Positions 35,902 through 45,004 of a DNA stretch of 64,000 nucleotides are shown piece by piece (the first letter of the stretch is position 1; every line of letters begins with the position of its first letter). The notes beneath the pieces are model-generated. The model ran no database searches, was not told where the DNA came from, and saw nothing but the letters and a program-made list of their open reading frames with translations. The stretch spans positions 248,001-312,000 of the forward strand of contig NZ_AUND01000023.1 of NCBI RefSeq assembly GCF_000714535.1, given 5' to 3'. The position numbers and the translations under genes were made by a program. Source of the DNA: Thioclava pacifica DSM 10166. Its GTDB lineage: Bacteria > Pseudomonadota > Alphaproteobacteria > Rhodobacterales > Rhodobacteraceae.

Positions 35902-37745
35902 TTCTTCTCGTCAGCCGCCGGTTTCTTCTTCTGGAAGCTCGACTTGATATTGCCGAAGAGATCGGGGCGTTTCCCGTGCATCGACATGATCGTGTACTGC
36001 TGGATGAAGGTGATCGTGTTGTTCGTGATCCAGTAGAGCACCAGGCCAGACGCGAAGCTTCCCAGCATGAACATGAAGACCCAAGGCATCCAGGCGAAGA
36101 TCATCGCCTGGGTCGCGTCGGTCGGCGCCGGGTTCAGCTTCTGCTGGAACCACATCGAGACACCCAGCAGGATCGGCAGCACGCCGAGCGAGAGGATGAA
36201 CAACGGCGAGCCCGGATCCGGAGGATTGAAGGGCAGCAGGCCGAAGAGGTTCAGGATCGACGTCGGATCGGGCGCGGACAGGTCGTGGATCCAGCCGATC
36301 CACGGCGCGTGATACAGTTCGATCGTGACGTAGATCACCTTGTAGAGCGAGAAGAAGATCGGGATCTGGATCAGAAGCGGCAGACAGCCCGCGGCCGGGT
36401 TGACCTTGTTCTTCTTGTAGAGCTCCATCATGCCCTGCTGCATCTTTTGGCGGTCATCGCCAGCAGCTTCCTTCATTTTCTCCATCTCGGGCTGGAGTTC
36501 CTTCATCTTGGCCATCGAGATGTAGGATTTGCGCGCGAGCGGGAAGACGATCAGCTTGATGATGAAGGTCAGCGCAATGATCGCCCACCCCATGTTGCCG
36601 ATCGCGCCATGCAGCCAGTGCAGCAGGCGGAACATCGGTTTCGTCAGGAAGTAGAACCAGCCCCAGTCGATCGAGTCGACGAAGTTCTGGATCGGGACGT
36701 TGTCCTGATAGTTACGGATGGTCTCCCATTCCTTCGCGCCGGCAAAGAGATGGGTCTGCGCATCACCGATCGCACCCGGCGCGACCTCGATGACCGGCAG
36801 GCGGGTCTCGGTCTGGTAGATATCCGAGTTCTCGCCCGAGTATTTCACCACCGAGGTGAAGGGGCCCGAGATCGGCGCGAGCACCGTCATCCAGTATTTG
36901 TCGGTGAAGCCGGTCCAGCCAGCATCCGTGGCCTGCAGCAGCTCCGCCTGGCCCTCGGCGCCCTGCGGATCGAGCTTCGTGATATTCTTGTACTTGATCT
37001 CTTCGAGCTCGCCATCGGTCATCCGCACGGCGCCCTCGTGAAGCACATAGACGCGGCGCTCCTCGGGAATGCCGTGGCGCGCAATGATCCCGTAGGGGGC
37101 GAGTTTCACCAGCTGATCGGTGCCGTTCTGCACGGTCTGCTTGATGGTGAAGAGATATTTGTCGTCGACCGAGATCTCGCGCTGGAAGGTCAGCCCGTGG
37201 CCGTTGTTCCATTGCAGCGTGACAGGGCTTTCGGGAGTCAGCGTGCCGCTACCGATCTGCGTCCAGGGCGTGTTCGGCCCCGGCACCTGATCGGCGGGCA
37301 GCCCGCCCGCGGGCATCCAGCCATAGACGACATAATAGGGCTTGGTGGCATCGCCTTGGGCACCGCCGACCGGAGCCAGAAGGCGCACATCGGGCGAATC
37401 CTCGTCCAGCGTCTCCTTGTACTTCTTCAGCTGAAGGTCATCGAGACGGCCACCGAGAAGCGAGATCGAGCCCTTGAGATCGGGGGTGTCGATCTCGATG
37501 CGGGGGGCGGCCTGAACGGCAGCGCCCGTGGCCTTCGACATCATGTCGGCATCGACGGTCTGGCTGTCCAGCGCGGCGGTATTCGGAGTGATGTCAGGGG
37601 CCTCGGGCGAAGCGACCTGATCGGAGACATTCTCGCCCTGCGGCGGCACGACGGTTTGCTCGGGGGGGAAGAAATAGGTCCAGACGCCGAGCACCAGTGC
37701 CGAAAGCACGACGGCGAGAATGAGGTTCTTGTTCTGATTATCCAT
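35898..37745 (-). CDS. yidC: Membrane protein insertase
   Basis: A 615-residue inner-membrane insertase. Residues 1-25 form the N-terminal span (NLILAVVLSALVLGVWTYFF), residues about 60-330 the large periplasmic domain, and the last 270 residues the five-span catalytic core with KSYISMAKMKELQPEM and the PAAGCLPLLIQIPIFFSLYKV helix. The conserved positively charged residue of the groove lies in the first core helix region (FPLARKS). The ATG at 37745 begins the accepted N-terminus MDNQNKN. It is separated from rnpA/yidD by a degenerate GGDEF-EAL gene and ttcA. Confidence 0.95.
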   Translation of the reverse strand: MDNQNKNLILAVVLSALVLGVWTYFFPPEQTVVPPQGENVSDQVASPEAPDITPNTAALDSQTVDADMMSKATGAAVQAAPRIEIDTPDLKGSISLLGGRLDDLQLKKYKETLDEDSPDVRLLAPVGGAQGDATKPYYVVYGWMPAGGLPADQVPGPNTPWTQIGSGTLTPESPVTLQWNNGHGLTFQREISVDDKYLFTIKQTVQNGTDQLVKLAPYGIIARHGIPEERRVYVLHEGAVRMTDGELEEIKYKNITKLDPQGAEGQAELLQATDAGWTGFTDKYWMTVLAPISGPFTSVVKYSGENSDIYQTETRLPVIEVAPGAIGDAQTHLFAGAKEWETIRNYQDNVPIQNFVDSIDWGWFYFLTKPMFRLLHWLHGAIGNMGWAIIALTFIIKLIVFPLARKSYISMAKMKELQPEMEKMKEAAGDDRQKMQQGMMELYKKNKVNPAAGCLPLLIQIPIFFSLYKVIYVTIELYHAPWIGWIHDLSAPDPTSILNLFGLLPFNPPDPGSPLFILSLGVLPILLGVSMWFQQKLNPAPTDATQAMIFAWMPWVFMFMLGSFASGLVLYWITNNTITFIQQYTIMSMHGKRPDLFGNIKSSFQKKKPAADEKK

Positions 37746-38116
37746 GAAGCCCCTAGTCCACCAGCCTGTCGAAAACTTGGGGAGGTTCAACAGAAGGGGC
37801 AGGCAAAGGTCAAGCCATTTTCCCTTAAAACAGGGTCGCGAGCCCGGTTTGTGAAAGCTTTGGCATGAAAGCGGTGACGATTGGGTGCCGGCGGCGTGCT
37901 GCGCGCTGGTCAGGGAATGGGCTCCGCCCGGATATCGGTGGGCAGGCCGGCCTGTTTCGCATTGGTGTTCGAGAGGCGGCGGCTTGCCCTGCCGCGCGAT
38001 CACTTTGGCCCTTGAGCGCAGGCGCGGGTGCGCGCAGCGAATACCGCGAGCGGCGCCCCTACTGATGACACTTTGCGCTCGCGTTGGCGGTGGTGCAGGG
38101 CGATGCGCGCCACCGT
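37746..38116. other. 371-base gap upstream of yidC, no gene seen
   Basis: I see no coding frame with a start and ribosome binding site. Two things stand out. On the minus strand TTGACC (37817-37812) lies 67 bases before the yidC start with a poor -10 (TTGAAC) after 17 bases, a weak candidate for the yidC promoter. An 8-bp inverted repeat CGCGAGCG (38045-38052)/CGCTCGCG (38076-38083) has a 23-base loop. A small RNA is possible but not supported further. Confidence 0.4.
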
Positions 38117-39697
38117 TCACCCGTTCCCAAGATCAAGGCGTGGCGTCGCGTCGAGCTTGGCGCGGTGTCGCTCGGCCCAGTCGTGGAATTCCTCTAGCGG
38201 CATCGGCGCGGCGATCGCGGGGCCTTGCACGACAGAGCAGCCGAGCTGGCCGAGCATGGCGTGTTCAGCGATGCTCGACGTGCCATCGGCCAGTGTGCTC
38301 AGTTCGAGGCTTTCGGCCATCGAGACGATCGCCGCCACGAGTTTCTGGTTGTCGGGGCTCTGATCGATTTTTGCCACGAGAGAGCGGTGGATGCGCAGCC
38401 GCTCAGGGGCGAGTTTGCGGATCGTCTCCGCCGAGACGGGGCCTGTGCCGAAGCCTGCCAGCTCAATCCGGCAGCCGAGACGGTGCAGGGCACGCAGGTT
38501 GTGGTCGATCAACTCTTCGGAAAGCCGCGCAGCGGCGGCTTGTGGCACTACGAAACACAGCCTTTCAGGCGCAATTGTGAACCGGTCGCATTCCCAGGCG
38601 AGCCGTTCGACCAATTTCGGATTGTCGAGCTGGGCGAGTGGCAATGGGAGGGAGGCGGGGCCGACCTCGTCGCCAAGCCGATCGAAATCGCGCAGGGCAC
38701 CAAAGGTTTCGAACAGCATGACTTCGGAAAATCGCTCGATCAATCCGGCGGCCTCGATCGCGGGCAGTACCTGGCTTTCATCGAGCAAGCCGCATTCGCG
38801 GTGTAGCCAGCGCGGCATCGCCTGGATGCCGCAGATTGCGCCGGTATCGGTCGAGATCTGCGGGCAGAAGAATGCCTTGATCTGACCAGCTTCAAGAGAG
38901 TCGCTGCATTCGCGGGCGAGGCTGTGTTCGTTCGGTTCGATTGCCCCCGCCGCCTGTGCGAAGGCGCGGATCGCGCCTGAGCCGGCGCGTCGCGCGTCGC
39001 GGGCGGCCGCTTCCGCCTCGGCCAGCAGGGCACCTGCTTCGAGCGGCGCGCGGGTTTCGAGATCCTGTCGCCGCACGAGCCGGAATCCGATATGGGTGTC
39101 GAGCGTGATTTCTCGCGCCCCGATCGAATAGGGCTCGGCCAGAGCGTCCTGCAAACGCCCAGCGAGCTGGATCATCCCCTCGAGATCGAGCCGTGGCGTC
39201 GGCTTGAGCAGAATCGCGAACATCGCCCCGTCCCAGCGCGCGACCCGATCGCCTGCGCGTATCTGCGCCCCCAGCCGCTCGCCCATCCGGCGCAGAAGAA
39301 GGTCGAACTCGTCGCCATGGAGGTGCCGCAAAAGCTGATCGGGTGAATCGGGGCCGAGGATCAGGCATGCGGTCGGACGCATTCGATCGCGCGCCTCTTC
39401 CATGGTGTCCCCGAACGCTTCGACCGCGGCCGTTTTCATTGGAAGGCCCGTTGCCGGATCGCAGCTGTCGTCGTCTTCTTCGGGAGGAATCGGGAGCGGG
39501 CGCGTCATCCAGCCCACGAGAACCGCGGTGAATCCCAGAAGCACCATCGCCTCCGGCCCGATCCAGAGCAGCGCCAGCCCGCAGGCAGGCAGAAAAGCGA
39601 TCATTTCACGCCGCAAGAGAACCGGCCCGGCCTTGCCGAGTGCCCATGCGCGCAGTTGTGATTTCCGCGCATAACGCGGTTTTGCGGTTTTCCCCAT
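38117..39697 (-). CDS. Degenerate GGDEF-EAL domain membrane protein
   Basis: A 526-residue protein. Two membrane spans (about residues 30-64) lead into a GGDEF-like domain (DPATGLPMKTAAVEAF near 80; the active-site turn reads WDGAMF at 155-160 instead of GGDEF) and an EAL-like domain (AFFCPQISTDTGAICGIQAMPRW, residues 275-297). The catalytic Glu of EAL is Gln (GIQAMPRW), the DDFG turn is AGFG and the KID motif RIH, so both domains have lost their active sites. It should neither make nor break cyclic di-GMP; a binding or structural role is more likely. It lies between ttcA and yidC. Confidence 0.85.
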   Translation of the reverse strand: MGKTAKPRYARKSQLRAWALGKAGPVLLRREMIAFLPACGLALLWIGPEAMVLLGFTAVLVGWMTRPLPIPPEEDDDSCDPATGLPMKTAAVEAFGDTMEEARDRMRPTACLILGPDSPDQLLRHLHGDEFDLLLRRMGERLGAQIRAGDRVARWDGAMFAILLKPTPRLDLEGMIQLAGRLQDALAEPYSIGAREITLDTHIGFRLVRRQDLETRAPLEAGALLAEAEAAARDARRAGSGAIRAFAQAAGAIEPNEHSLARECSDSLEAGQIKAFFCPQISTDTGAICGIQAMPRWLHRECGLLDESQVLPAIEAAGLIERFSEVMLFETFGALRDFDRLGDEVGPASLPLPLAQLDNPKLVERLAWECDRFTIAPERLCFVVPQAAAARLSEELIDHNLRALHRLGCRIELAGFGTGPVSAETIRKLAPERLRIHRSLVAKIDQSPDNQKLVAAIVSMAESLELSTLADGTSSIAEHAMLGQLGCSVVQGPAIAAPMPLEEFHDWAERHRAKLDATPRLDLGNG

Positions 39698-39779
39698 GAC
39701 ACCTACCCCCGTGGCGTTGGTCCGACCGATGAGCCGAACCGGATCGCTTGCAGGCTAGGGTCAATTGGTAGCCGGGGCG

Positions 39780-40661
39780 TTAATCGCTCTCGCGCAAAAC
39801 CGGGACGTTTTCGTTAAAATCCGCCTTATCGCCAGTGCGCAGCTCCAGCCCCGCGAAGTCGAAGATCGAAGTGTCGCACAGATGCGAGGGGCGCGCGTTC
39901 ATCAGCGCCTTGAACATCTTGTTGCGCCGGCCCGGCGCGTTCTTCTCCCAGCCGTCGAGCATCGCCTTGACCTGCTGGCGCTGCAGCCCGTCCTGCGAGC
40001 CGCATAGATCGCAGGGGATGATCGGGTAATTCATCTGGGTCGCGAATTTCTCGCAATCGGATTCAGCCACGAATGCAAGCGGGCGATAGACGAAAAGATC
40101 GCCCTCTTCGTTCACCAGTTTCGGCGGCATCGTCGCGAGGCGCGCGCCGTGGAAGAGGTTCATGAAGAAAGTCTCGAGGATGTCGTCGCGGTGATGGCCG
40201 AGCACGACCGCCGAGCAGCCTTCCTCGCGCGCGATGCGATAGAGGTTGCCCCGGCGCAGGCGCGAGCACAGCGCGCAGTAGGTGCGGCCCTGGGGAACCT
40301 TGTCCATCACGATCGAATAGGTGTCTTGATACTCGATCCGGTGCGGAACGCCCATGTTCTCCAGAAACTCAGGCAGCACGGTCGCGGGGAACCCCGGCTG
40401 GCCCTGATCGAGATTGCAGGCCAGCAGTTCGACCGGCAGCAAGCCGCGCCATTGCAGCTCGTGCAGTACGGCGAGCAGGGTGTAGCTGTCCTTGCCGCCT
40501 GACAGGCAGACGAGCCATTTCGCGCCACGCTCGATCATGCCGTATTTCTCGATCGCCTCGCGGGTCTCGCGGACGATACGCTTGCGCAGCTTCTTGAACT
40601 CGGTCGTAGAGGGCGCGCCTGCGAAAAGCGGGTGGATCGGGCTCTCTTCGTCGTCAAGCAT
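39780..40661 (-). CDS. ttcA: tRNA 2-thiocytidine(32) synthetase
   Basis: A 293-residue ATP-PPase that thiolates cytidine 32 of some tRNAs. The PP-loop is [10 protein letters not shown] near residue 55, and the two Fe-S/catalytic CxxC pairs are in [12 protein letters not shown] near residue 131 and IPCDLCGSQ near residue 219, as in E. coli TtcA. The ATG at 40661 overlaps the stop of yidD (GATGCTTGA), so it is translationally coupled to the rnpA-yidD genes. Confidence 0.93.
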   Translation of the reverse strand: MLDDEESPIHPLFAGAPSTTEFKKLRKRIVRETREAIEKYGMIERGAKWLVCLSGGKDSYTLLAVLHELQWRGLLPVELLACNLDQGQPGFPATVLPEFLENMGVPHRIEYQDTYSIVMDKVPQGRTYCALCSRLRRGNLYRIAREEGCSAVVLGHHRDDILETFFMNLFHGARLATMPPKLVNEEGDLFVYRPLAFVAESDCEKFATQMNYPIIPCDLCGSQDGLQRQQVKAMLDGWEKNAPGRRNKMFKALMNARPSHLCDTSIFDFAGLELRTGDKADFNENVPVLRESD

Positions 40662-40935
40662 CGGAATGGTCCTTGTGCGAACAGCCGCGATGAGCGGCGT
40701 CGAAATCGGGATCGGCACCGGGCACCGGATCATAGCCATGCCCGCCCCAGGGGTGGCAGCTCAGAAGCCGCTTGCCTGCAAGCCAGCCCCCCTTGATCGC
40801 GCCGTGGCGCTCAAGTGCCTCCAGCGCATAGACCGAGCAGGTCGGCTGATAGCGGCAGCCGTGACCCATCCACGGGCTGAGCAGCAGGCGATAGGCGCGT
40901 ACCGGTAGGGCGAGGATATGGGCGAAGGGGCTCAT
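40654..40935 (-). CDS. yidD: Membrane protein insertion efficiency factor YidD
   Basis: A 93-residue peripheral membrane protein that aids YidC-dependent insertion. The family core is present: [38 protein letters not shown] near residue 8 with the conserved Cys residues, then [18 protein letters not shown]. The start overlaps the rnpA stop by four bases (ATGA). The final residues ([14 protein letters not shown]) overlap the ttcA start. Confidence 0.95.
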   Translation of the reverse strand: MSPFAHILALPVRAYRLLLSPWMGHGCRYQPTCSVYALEALERHGAIKGGWLAGKRLLSCHPWGGHGYDPVPGADPDFDAAHRGCSHKDHSDA

Positions 40936-41357
40936 TTTTTCTTGCCTCTGGGTTTGCGCGGGCGCGGCGGTGCGATGGGCAGATCGTGGATCACCGCGAG
41001 GGCAGAGGCAAACTCAGCGAGCAGCTGCGCGAACTCGCGGGTGGCAGTGGCCTCGGGGCGTCCGACCAGAACGTAATCCCAGCCCGGACGGCCGGCATCA
41101 GACAGCACGGCGCGGGCGAGTTCGCGCAGGCGGCGCTTCGCGCGGTTGCGGGCGACCGCATTGCCGAGCTTCTTCGAGCACGTGAAGCCCACGCGGATCA
41201 GATCGGGCGCGACGGGTTCGTCTTCGCGCCGTGCGCGCGCCTGCAACAGAAAACCGGGCATGCTCTTGCGCTGCGCCGAGGCCGCCCGCAGGTAATCCGC
41301 GCGCTGGCGCAGAATCGCGGTCGGACGAGCAGGATCGGAAGAGCGGATGGCGGCCAT
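40932..41357 (-). CDS. rnpA: Ribonuclease P protein component
   Basis: A 141-residue basic protein that binds the RNase P RNA and tRNA 5' leaders. The signature is [27 protein letters not shown] near residue 55, with the RNR and KRRLRE residues that contact RNA. The ATG at 41357 has GAGGTG upstream; the longer frame to 41423 is not needed. The end is Lys/Arg/Pro-rich ([10 protein letters not shown]). It follows rpmH by 125 bases. Confidence 0.95.
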   Translation of the reverse strand: MAAIRSSDPARPTAILRQRADYLRAASAQRKSMPGFLLQARARREDEPVAPDLIRVGFTCSKKLGNAVARNRAKRRLRELARAVLSDAGRPGWDYVLVGRPEATATREFAQLLAEFASALAVIHDLPIAPPRPRKPRGKKK

Positions 41358-41482
41358 CACGGCACCTCGCGGATCGGGGGCGCAAATAGCGAAACCGCCG
41401 GGCGCGATCCGTGATCGGGGCACGAGGCCTGATCCCGAAAAGCTACCGGCGGCGTCAAAAGCCTGTCGCGGCGCAGACGGCC

Positions 41483-41617
41483 TTAGGCCGACAGACGCTT
41501 ACGACCCTTCGCGCGGCGGGCGTTGAGAACCTTGCGGCCACCCTTGGTCGCCATACGGCTACGGAAGCCGTGGCGACGGGCGCGAACGAGGTTCGACGGC
41601 TGGAACGTGCGTTTCAT
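41483..41617 (-). CDS. rpmH: 50S ribosomal protein L34
   Basis: A 44-residue ribosomal protein translated from the minus strand. It starts [18 protein letters not shown], followed by [20 protein letters not shown] and ending KRLSA, which is the complete alphaproteobacterial L34. It heads the rpmH-rnpA-yidD-ttcA block, and a good promoter lies at 41681-41709. Confidence 0.98.
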   Translation of the reverse strand: MKRTFQPSNLVRARRHGFRSRMATKGGRKVLNARRAKGRKRLSA

Positions 41618-41680
41618 CGTTGTCACTCCGGTTCGGGCCCCTGAATTGGGATTCGAGGCCTGATATCATTCGAAGCCCGG

Positions 41681-41709
41681 TCTTTAGTGGCCTCTCCGCG
41701 CCAAGTCAA
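41681..41709 (-). promoter_or_regulatory. Probable rpmH promoter
   Basis: Minus strand TTGACT (41709-41704), 17-base spacer, TAAAGA (41686-41681), 64 bases before the rpmH ATG. It lies within a 280-base divergent gap shared with the histidine kinase gene. Confidence 0.55.
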
Positions 41710-41897
41710 TTCGCCTGAAGCGCTTTTTTCGCGCTTTATTCGGGTCCATGCGCGAAACGTGATGGCTCACGGGGTTTTGCCTTTTTCGCGAGCCGCCTAT
41801 CTTGTCGGCAAAGCACTCTGGTTGCGTCAAGCGCGTTCTGGGGCGTAAAGAGGCGAGGGACGGGATGGCACAACGCCGCCCCAACGTTAGATAGGCG

Positions 41898-43322
41898 ATG
41901 AAAGTAAACACTCTTTCAGGGCGGTTTCTGATCCTGACGACGGTATTCGTCGTGCTCGCCGAAGCGTTGATCCTTCTGCCGGGTCTCGCCAATTTCCGCG
42001 AGGACTATCTGCTGACCCGCCTCGAGCGCGCCCAGATTGCCTCGCTCGCCCTTCTGACCACCGACACCACCATCGCGCCGGACCTCGAAAAGGAGCTTCT
42101 GGCTAATGCGGGCGTGTTCAACGTGGTGCTTCGGCGCGATGCGGTGCGCCAGCTCGTGTTGTCCTCACCGATTCCCTCGCCGGTGACCGAGACCTACGAT
42201 CTGCGCAACTCGACGGAATGGACCCGGATTCGCGATGCGGTCCATGCGCTCTTCGATGTCGATAACAAGGTGATCCGCGTGCTCGGCGAGCCGGTCCAGA
42301 AAGGCGGCATCGTGATCGAAGTCACGCTCGCCACCGAGCCGATGCGGATCGCGATGGTGGAATACGGGCTGAGGCTGCTGTCGATCTCGGCGGTGTTCTC
42401 GGTGATCACCGCCGTCTTGCTGTTCTTCCTGGTGCGACGCTTGATGGTGGTGCCGATCAAACGGCTGGTTGCGCATATGGCGGCCTATGCCGAAGCGCCC
42501 GAGGATGCACGGCGCATCATCACCCCTCAGGCCAGCGTCGAGGAGTTGCGCGTGGCAGAAGAGGCACTGGCTTCGATGCAGACACAGCTCACATCTTCAC
42601 TGCGCCAGAAGGAACGTCTCGCCCAGCTCGGTCAGGCGGTTGCGAAGATCAGCCATGACCTGCGCAACATCCTTACCACGGCCCAGCTCTTCGCGGACAG
42701 GATGGAGAGCTCGGAGGATCCGGGTGTGCAGCGCGCCGCGCCGAAGCTGATGGGGTCGATCGGGCGGGCGATCAATCTGTGCGAGACGACGCTCGCCTTC
42801 GGAAAGGCGAAAGAGCCGCCGCCGACGCTCTCGCGCTTCATGTTCAGCGAACTGGCGCAGGAAGTCCTCGAGAACGAGGAACATCCCAGCGACGGGCCCG
42901 CGGTCGAGTTCATCACCGATGTCCCGCCCAACCTTGTGATCCGCGCCGATCGCGAACAGCTCTATCGCGTCCTCAACAATCTCGCGCGCAATGCGCGTCA
43001 GGCGATCGAGGCGACGGGGCAGGTCGGCACGATCGAGATCGGGGCAGGGGAGAATAGCGACGGCTGGTGGATCCGCGTTCAGGACAGCGGCCCGGGCCTG
43101 CCAGAGCGCGCCCGTGAGCACCTCTTCCAGCCCTTTACCGGGGGCACCCGTGCGGGCGGCACCGGTCTCGGTCTCGCAATCGCGGCAGAGCTGGTGCGCG
43201 GCCATGGCGGGCGGCTCGATCTGGTGCGCACCGATGAGACCGGTACCGAATTTCGCATCTTCCTGCCCTCCGATATCAGCTTCGACGGCGGCTTCGAAAA
43301 GGCCGCTTGCGCCGAGAGCTAG
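41898..43322 (+). CDS. Orphan sensor histidine kinase
   Basis: A 474-residue membrane kinase. Two spans (about residues 8-28 and 160-182) flank a periplasmic sensor region of about 130 residues; a HAMP-like linker (RRLMVVPIKRLVAHMAAY) follows. The phosphoacceptor box is AKISHDLRNIL near residue 250, the N box NNLARNARQA near 360, G1 DSGPGLPERA near 398 and G2 TRAGGTGLGLAI near 417, all intact. No response regulator gene is adjacent. The only close neighbours are tRNA-Arg and rpmH, so the partner is elsewhere. Confidence 0.9.
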   Translation: MKVNTLSGRFLILTTVFVVLAEALILLPGLANFREDYLLTRLERAQIASLALLTTDTTIAPDLEKELLANAGVFNVVLRRDAVRQLVLSSPIPSPVTETYDLRNSTEWTRIRDAVHALFDVDNKVIRVLGEPVQKGGIVIEVTLATEPMRIAMVEYGLRLLSISAVFSVITAVLLFFLVRRLMVVPIKRLVAHMAAYAEAPEDARRIITPQASVEELRVAEEALASMQTQLTSSLRQKERLAQLGQAVAKISHDLRNILTTAQLFADRMESSEDPGVQRAAPKLMGSIGRAINLCETTLAFGKAKEPPPTLSRFMFSELAQEVLENEEHPSDGPAVEFITDVPPNLVIRADREQLYRVLNNLARNARQAIEATGQVGTIEIGAGENSDGWWIRVQDSGPGLPERAREHLFQPFTGGTRAGGTGLGLAIAAELVRGHGGRLDLVRTDETGTEFRIFLPSDISFDGGFEKAACAES

Positions 43323-43381
43323 GCAAATCAGGGGGCTGCGGAATTTTTCGGCGAAATTCCGAAATAGGTCGCGTTTTGCCC

Positions 43382-43410
43382 TTGCAATGCCCCGGCGCGA
43401 AGGCTAAATC
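43382..43410 (+). promoter_or_regulatory. Probable tRNA-Arg promoter
   Basis: TTGCAA (43382-43387), 17-base spacer, TAAATC (43405-43410), 13 bases before the mature tRNA start. Confidence 0.5.
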
Positions 43411-43423
43411 GCCCCCCACAAGC

Positions 43424-43500
43424 GGACCCGTAGCTCAGCTGGATAGAGCACTTGACTACGAATCAAGGGGTCGGGCGTTCGAATCGCTCCGGGTCCGCCA
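43424..43500 (+). tRNA. tRNA-Arg (ACG)
   Basis: A 77-base cloverleaf with encoded CCA. The acceptor stem GGACCCG pairs with CGGGTCC, the discriminator is G (43497), the anticodon arm is CTTGA-CTACGAA-TCAAG with anticodon ACG, and the T arm is GGGCG-TTCGAAT-CGCTC. The A34 is expected to be edited to inosine to read CGN codons. Confidence 0.97.
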
Positions 43501-43810
43501 TTTCCCCCCCCAAAATCGATGCAGCGCGTGTCACGCCGCCATCCGCACACCTTTTACGTGTGCGTGCATTTTGATTCTCCTGTCGTCTGTGCGCCTGCCC
43601 GTTCCGGGGAGAGCAAATCGACCCTTGTCGCATTTCCGGCGCAATTGCAGGGCAAATCCTGGCTGCCGGAGGTGATTGTTCCACGGTTTTCAACAAGCAC
43701 GCTGTCGCCGTGACTTGGCCCCGCACATTCCCTGCTCGCGCCATTTGTCGGCCGCAATTCAGCGTCAGGTTGTACTTAACGGAAAGCAACAGACATCTTA
43801 GGAGCCAACG
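43501..43810. other. 310-base gap after tRNA-Arg
   Basis: No coding frame with a good start is seen on either strand before the 50-residue gene at 43811. A C-run right after the tRNA may be part of the 3' trailer. No terminator with a T-run is obvious here. Confidence 0.35.
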
Positions 43811-43963
43811 ATGCCCCGCACCTTCGTTTCGATCTTCAAGCTGTTCAGCAAGCGTCGCGATAATGTTCTCGATGCGCGTTACGATGCCCTGCGCGCTTCT
43901 CCCGAGCCGAAGAAGCATCGCCTGCATGTCTCCCCCTTCACCCAGTTGCAGCGCGCGGCCTGA
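43811..43963 (+). CDS. Small basic protein, unknown
   Basis: A 50-residue protein. It opens MPRTFVSIFKLFSKRRDNV, with a short amphipathic stretch and several basic residues, then LDARYDALRASPEPKKHRLH and FTQLQRAA at the end. TTAGGAG six bases upstream of the ATG and a strong hairpin terminator (44004-44030) just after the stop argue for a real gene. The isoelectric balance is basic, so a nucleic-acid- or membrane-associated role is possible. No family recognised. Confidence 0.6.
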   Translation: MPRTFVSIFKLFSKRRDNVLDARYDALRASPEPKKHRLHVSPFTQLQRAA

Positions 43964-44003
43964 GCGTCGGCCTCTTCCTCCTGAGTTCAGGCGCGTAAGC
44001 AAG

Positions 44004-44030
44004 ACGCCCGGGCAATGCCCGGGCGTTCTG
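44004..44030 (+). terminator. Terminator after the 50-residue gene
   Basis: ACGCCCGGGC (44004-44013), loop AAT, GCCCGGGCGT (44017-44026), followed by TCTGCGTTT. It also lies downstream of the convergent mipZ stop (44066). Confidence 0.6.
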
Positions 44031-44065
44031 CGTTTCCAGAGAGGTTACAGAGCGGCTCTGCGCGC

Positions 44066-44875
44066 TCAGAAGTCGATCGTGACGCCCGGCAAGTCGAGCT
44101 CCTTCATCAGGTCGCGCAGTTCCTGACGTGCAGCCACGTTCGAGATGTTGAGGCTTTCGACGCCCAGATCCTTCAGATCCAGCAGGGTCAGCCCGCGCGG
44201 GAACAGCTCGCGGAAGATCACGCGCTCGGAGAAACCCGGTGCCACGCGGAAGCCGATGCGCTTCGAGAGCTGCTCCAGCGCCGCACCCACCTTGCGCTTG
44301 TTGTGCATCTGCTGGGCGCCCACGCGGTTGCGCAGCACCACCCAGTCGATCGGCTTCAGCCCCGCCTTGGCGCGCAGCTGCCGCGCCGACCAGACCATCT
44401 CGGAATAGATCGACGGGCCGATCACCTTCGAGGTCACCGGGTCGATCCGCGCCAGCAGGTCGAAGTCGATGAAACTGTCATTGAGCGGCGTGACCAGCGT
44501 GTCGGCCAGCGAATGCGCGACCTGGCTCAGGCGCGTATGCGAGCCGGGGCAGTCGATCAGGATGAAATCGCACGAGGGCTCCATCTCGGCCACGGCGGTG
44601 GAAAGGCGATGGTCATAGGGGTTCTCCCCCGGCGCCAGCGTCGCCGCATCCACCTCGGGCAGTTCGCGGTAATCCGGAGTGGGCAGGTCGAGCCCCTCGC
44701 GATCCATGAACGCGAGACGGTTTTCGACATACCGCCCGAAGCTGCGCTGGCGCAGATCGAGATCGAGCGCACCCACTTTCCAGCCCATCCGCGCCAGTGC
44801 GGTCGCCACATGCATCGAGGTGGTGGACTTACCCGACCCACCCTTTTCGTTGCCCATCACGATGATATGCGCCAC
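44066..44875 (-). CDS. mipZ: MipZ-type division-plane positioning ATPase
   Basis: A 269-residue ParA/MinD-family ATPase. The deviant Walker A is VMGNEKGGSGKST near residue 9, the switch regions are LDLDLRQRSFGRYVENR and LIDCPGSH (Walker B), and the DLDLRQR plus ENR pattern is characteristic of Caulobacter MipZ. MipZ forms a gradient from chromosomal ParB and blocks FtsZ away from midcell. The GTG at 44875 is the start that gives the conserved N-terminus (VAHIIVMGNEKGG), with AGGGA upstream. ParB is not in the window. Confidence 0.88.
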   Translation of the reverse strand: MAHIIVMGNEKGGSGKSTTSMHVATALARMGWKVGALDLDLRQRSFGRYVENRLAFMDREGLDLPTPDYRELPEVDAATLAPGENPYDHRLSTAVAEMEPSCDFILIDCPGSHTRLSQVAHSLADTLVTPLNDSFIDFDLLARIDPVTSKVIGPSIYSEMVWSARQLRAKAGLKPIDWVVLRNRVGAQQMHNKRKVGAALEQLSKRIGFRVAPGFSERVIFRELFPRGLTLLDLKDLGVESLNISNVAARQELRDLMKELDLPGVTIDF

Positions 44876-45004
44876 TTCGCTATCCCTGCCTTGTCTTGTG
44901 TCTTGTCCCTTGCGGACCACTATAGATGGCTCAGGAGGGAGGGGGAAGGCGGGGAGTGACCGGCGCGGTCAGATGGGGGAGGGGTGTGTGGTTTTGGTCG
45001 GGGG

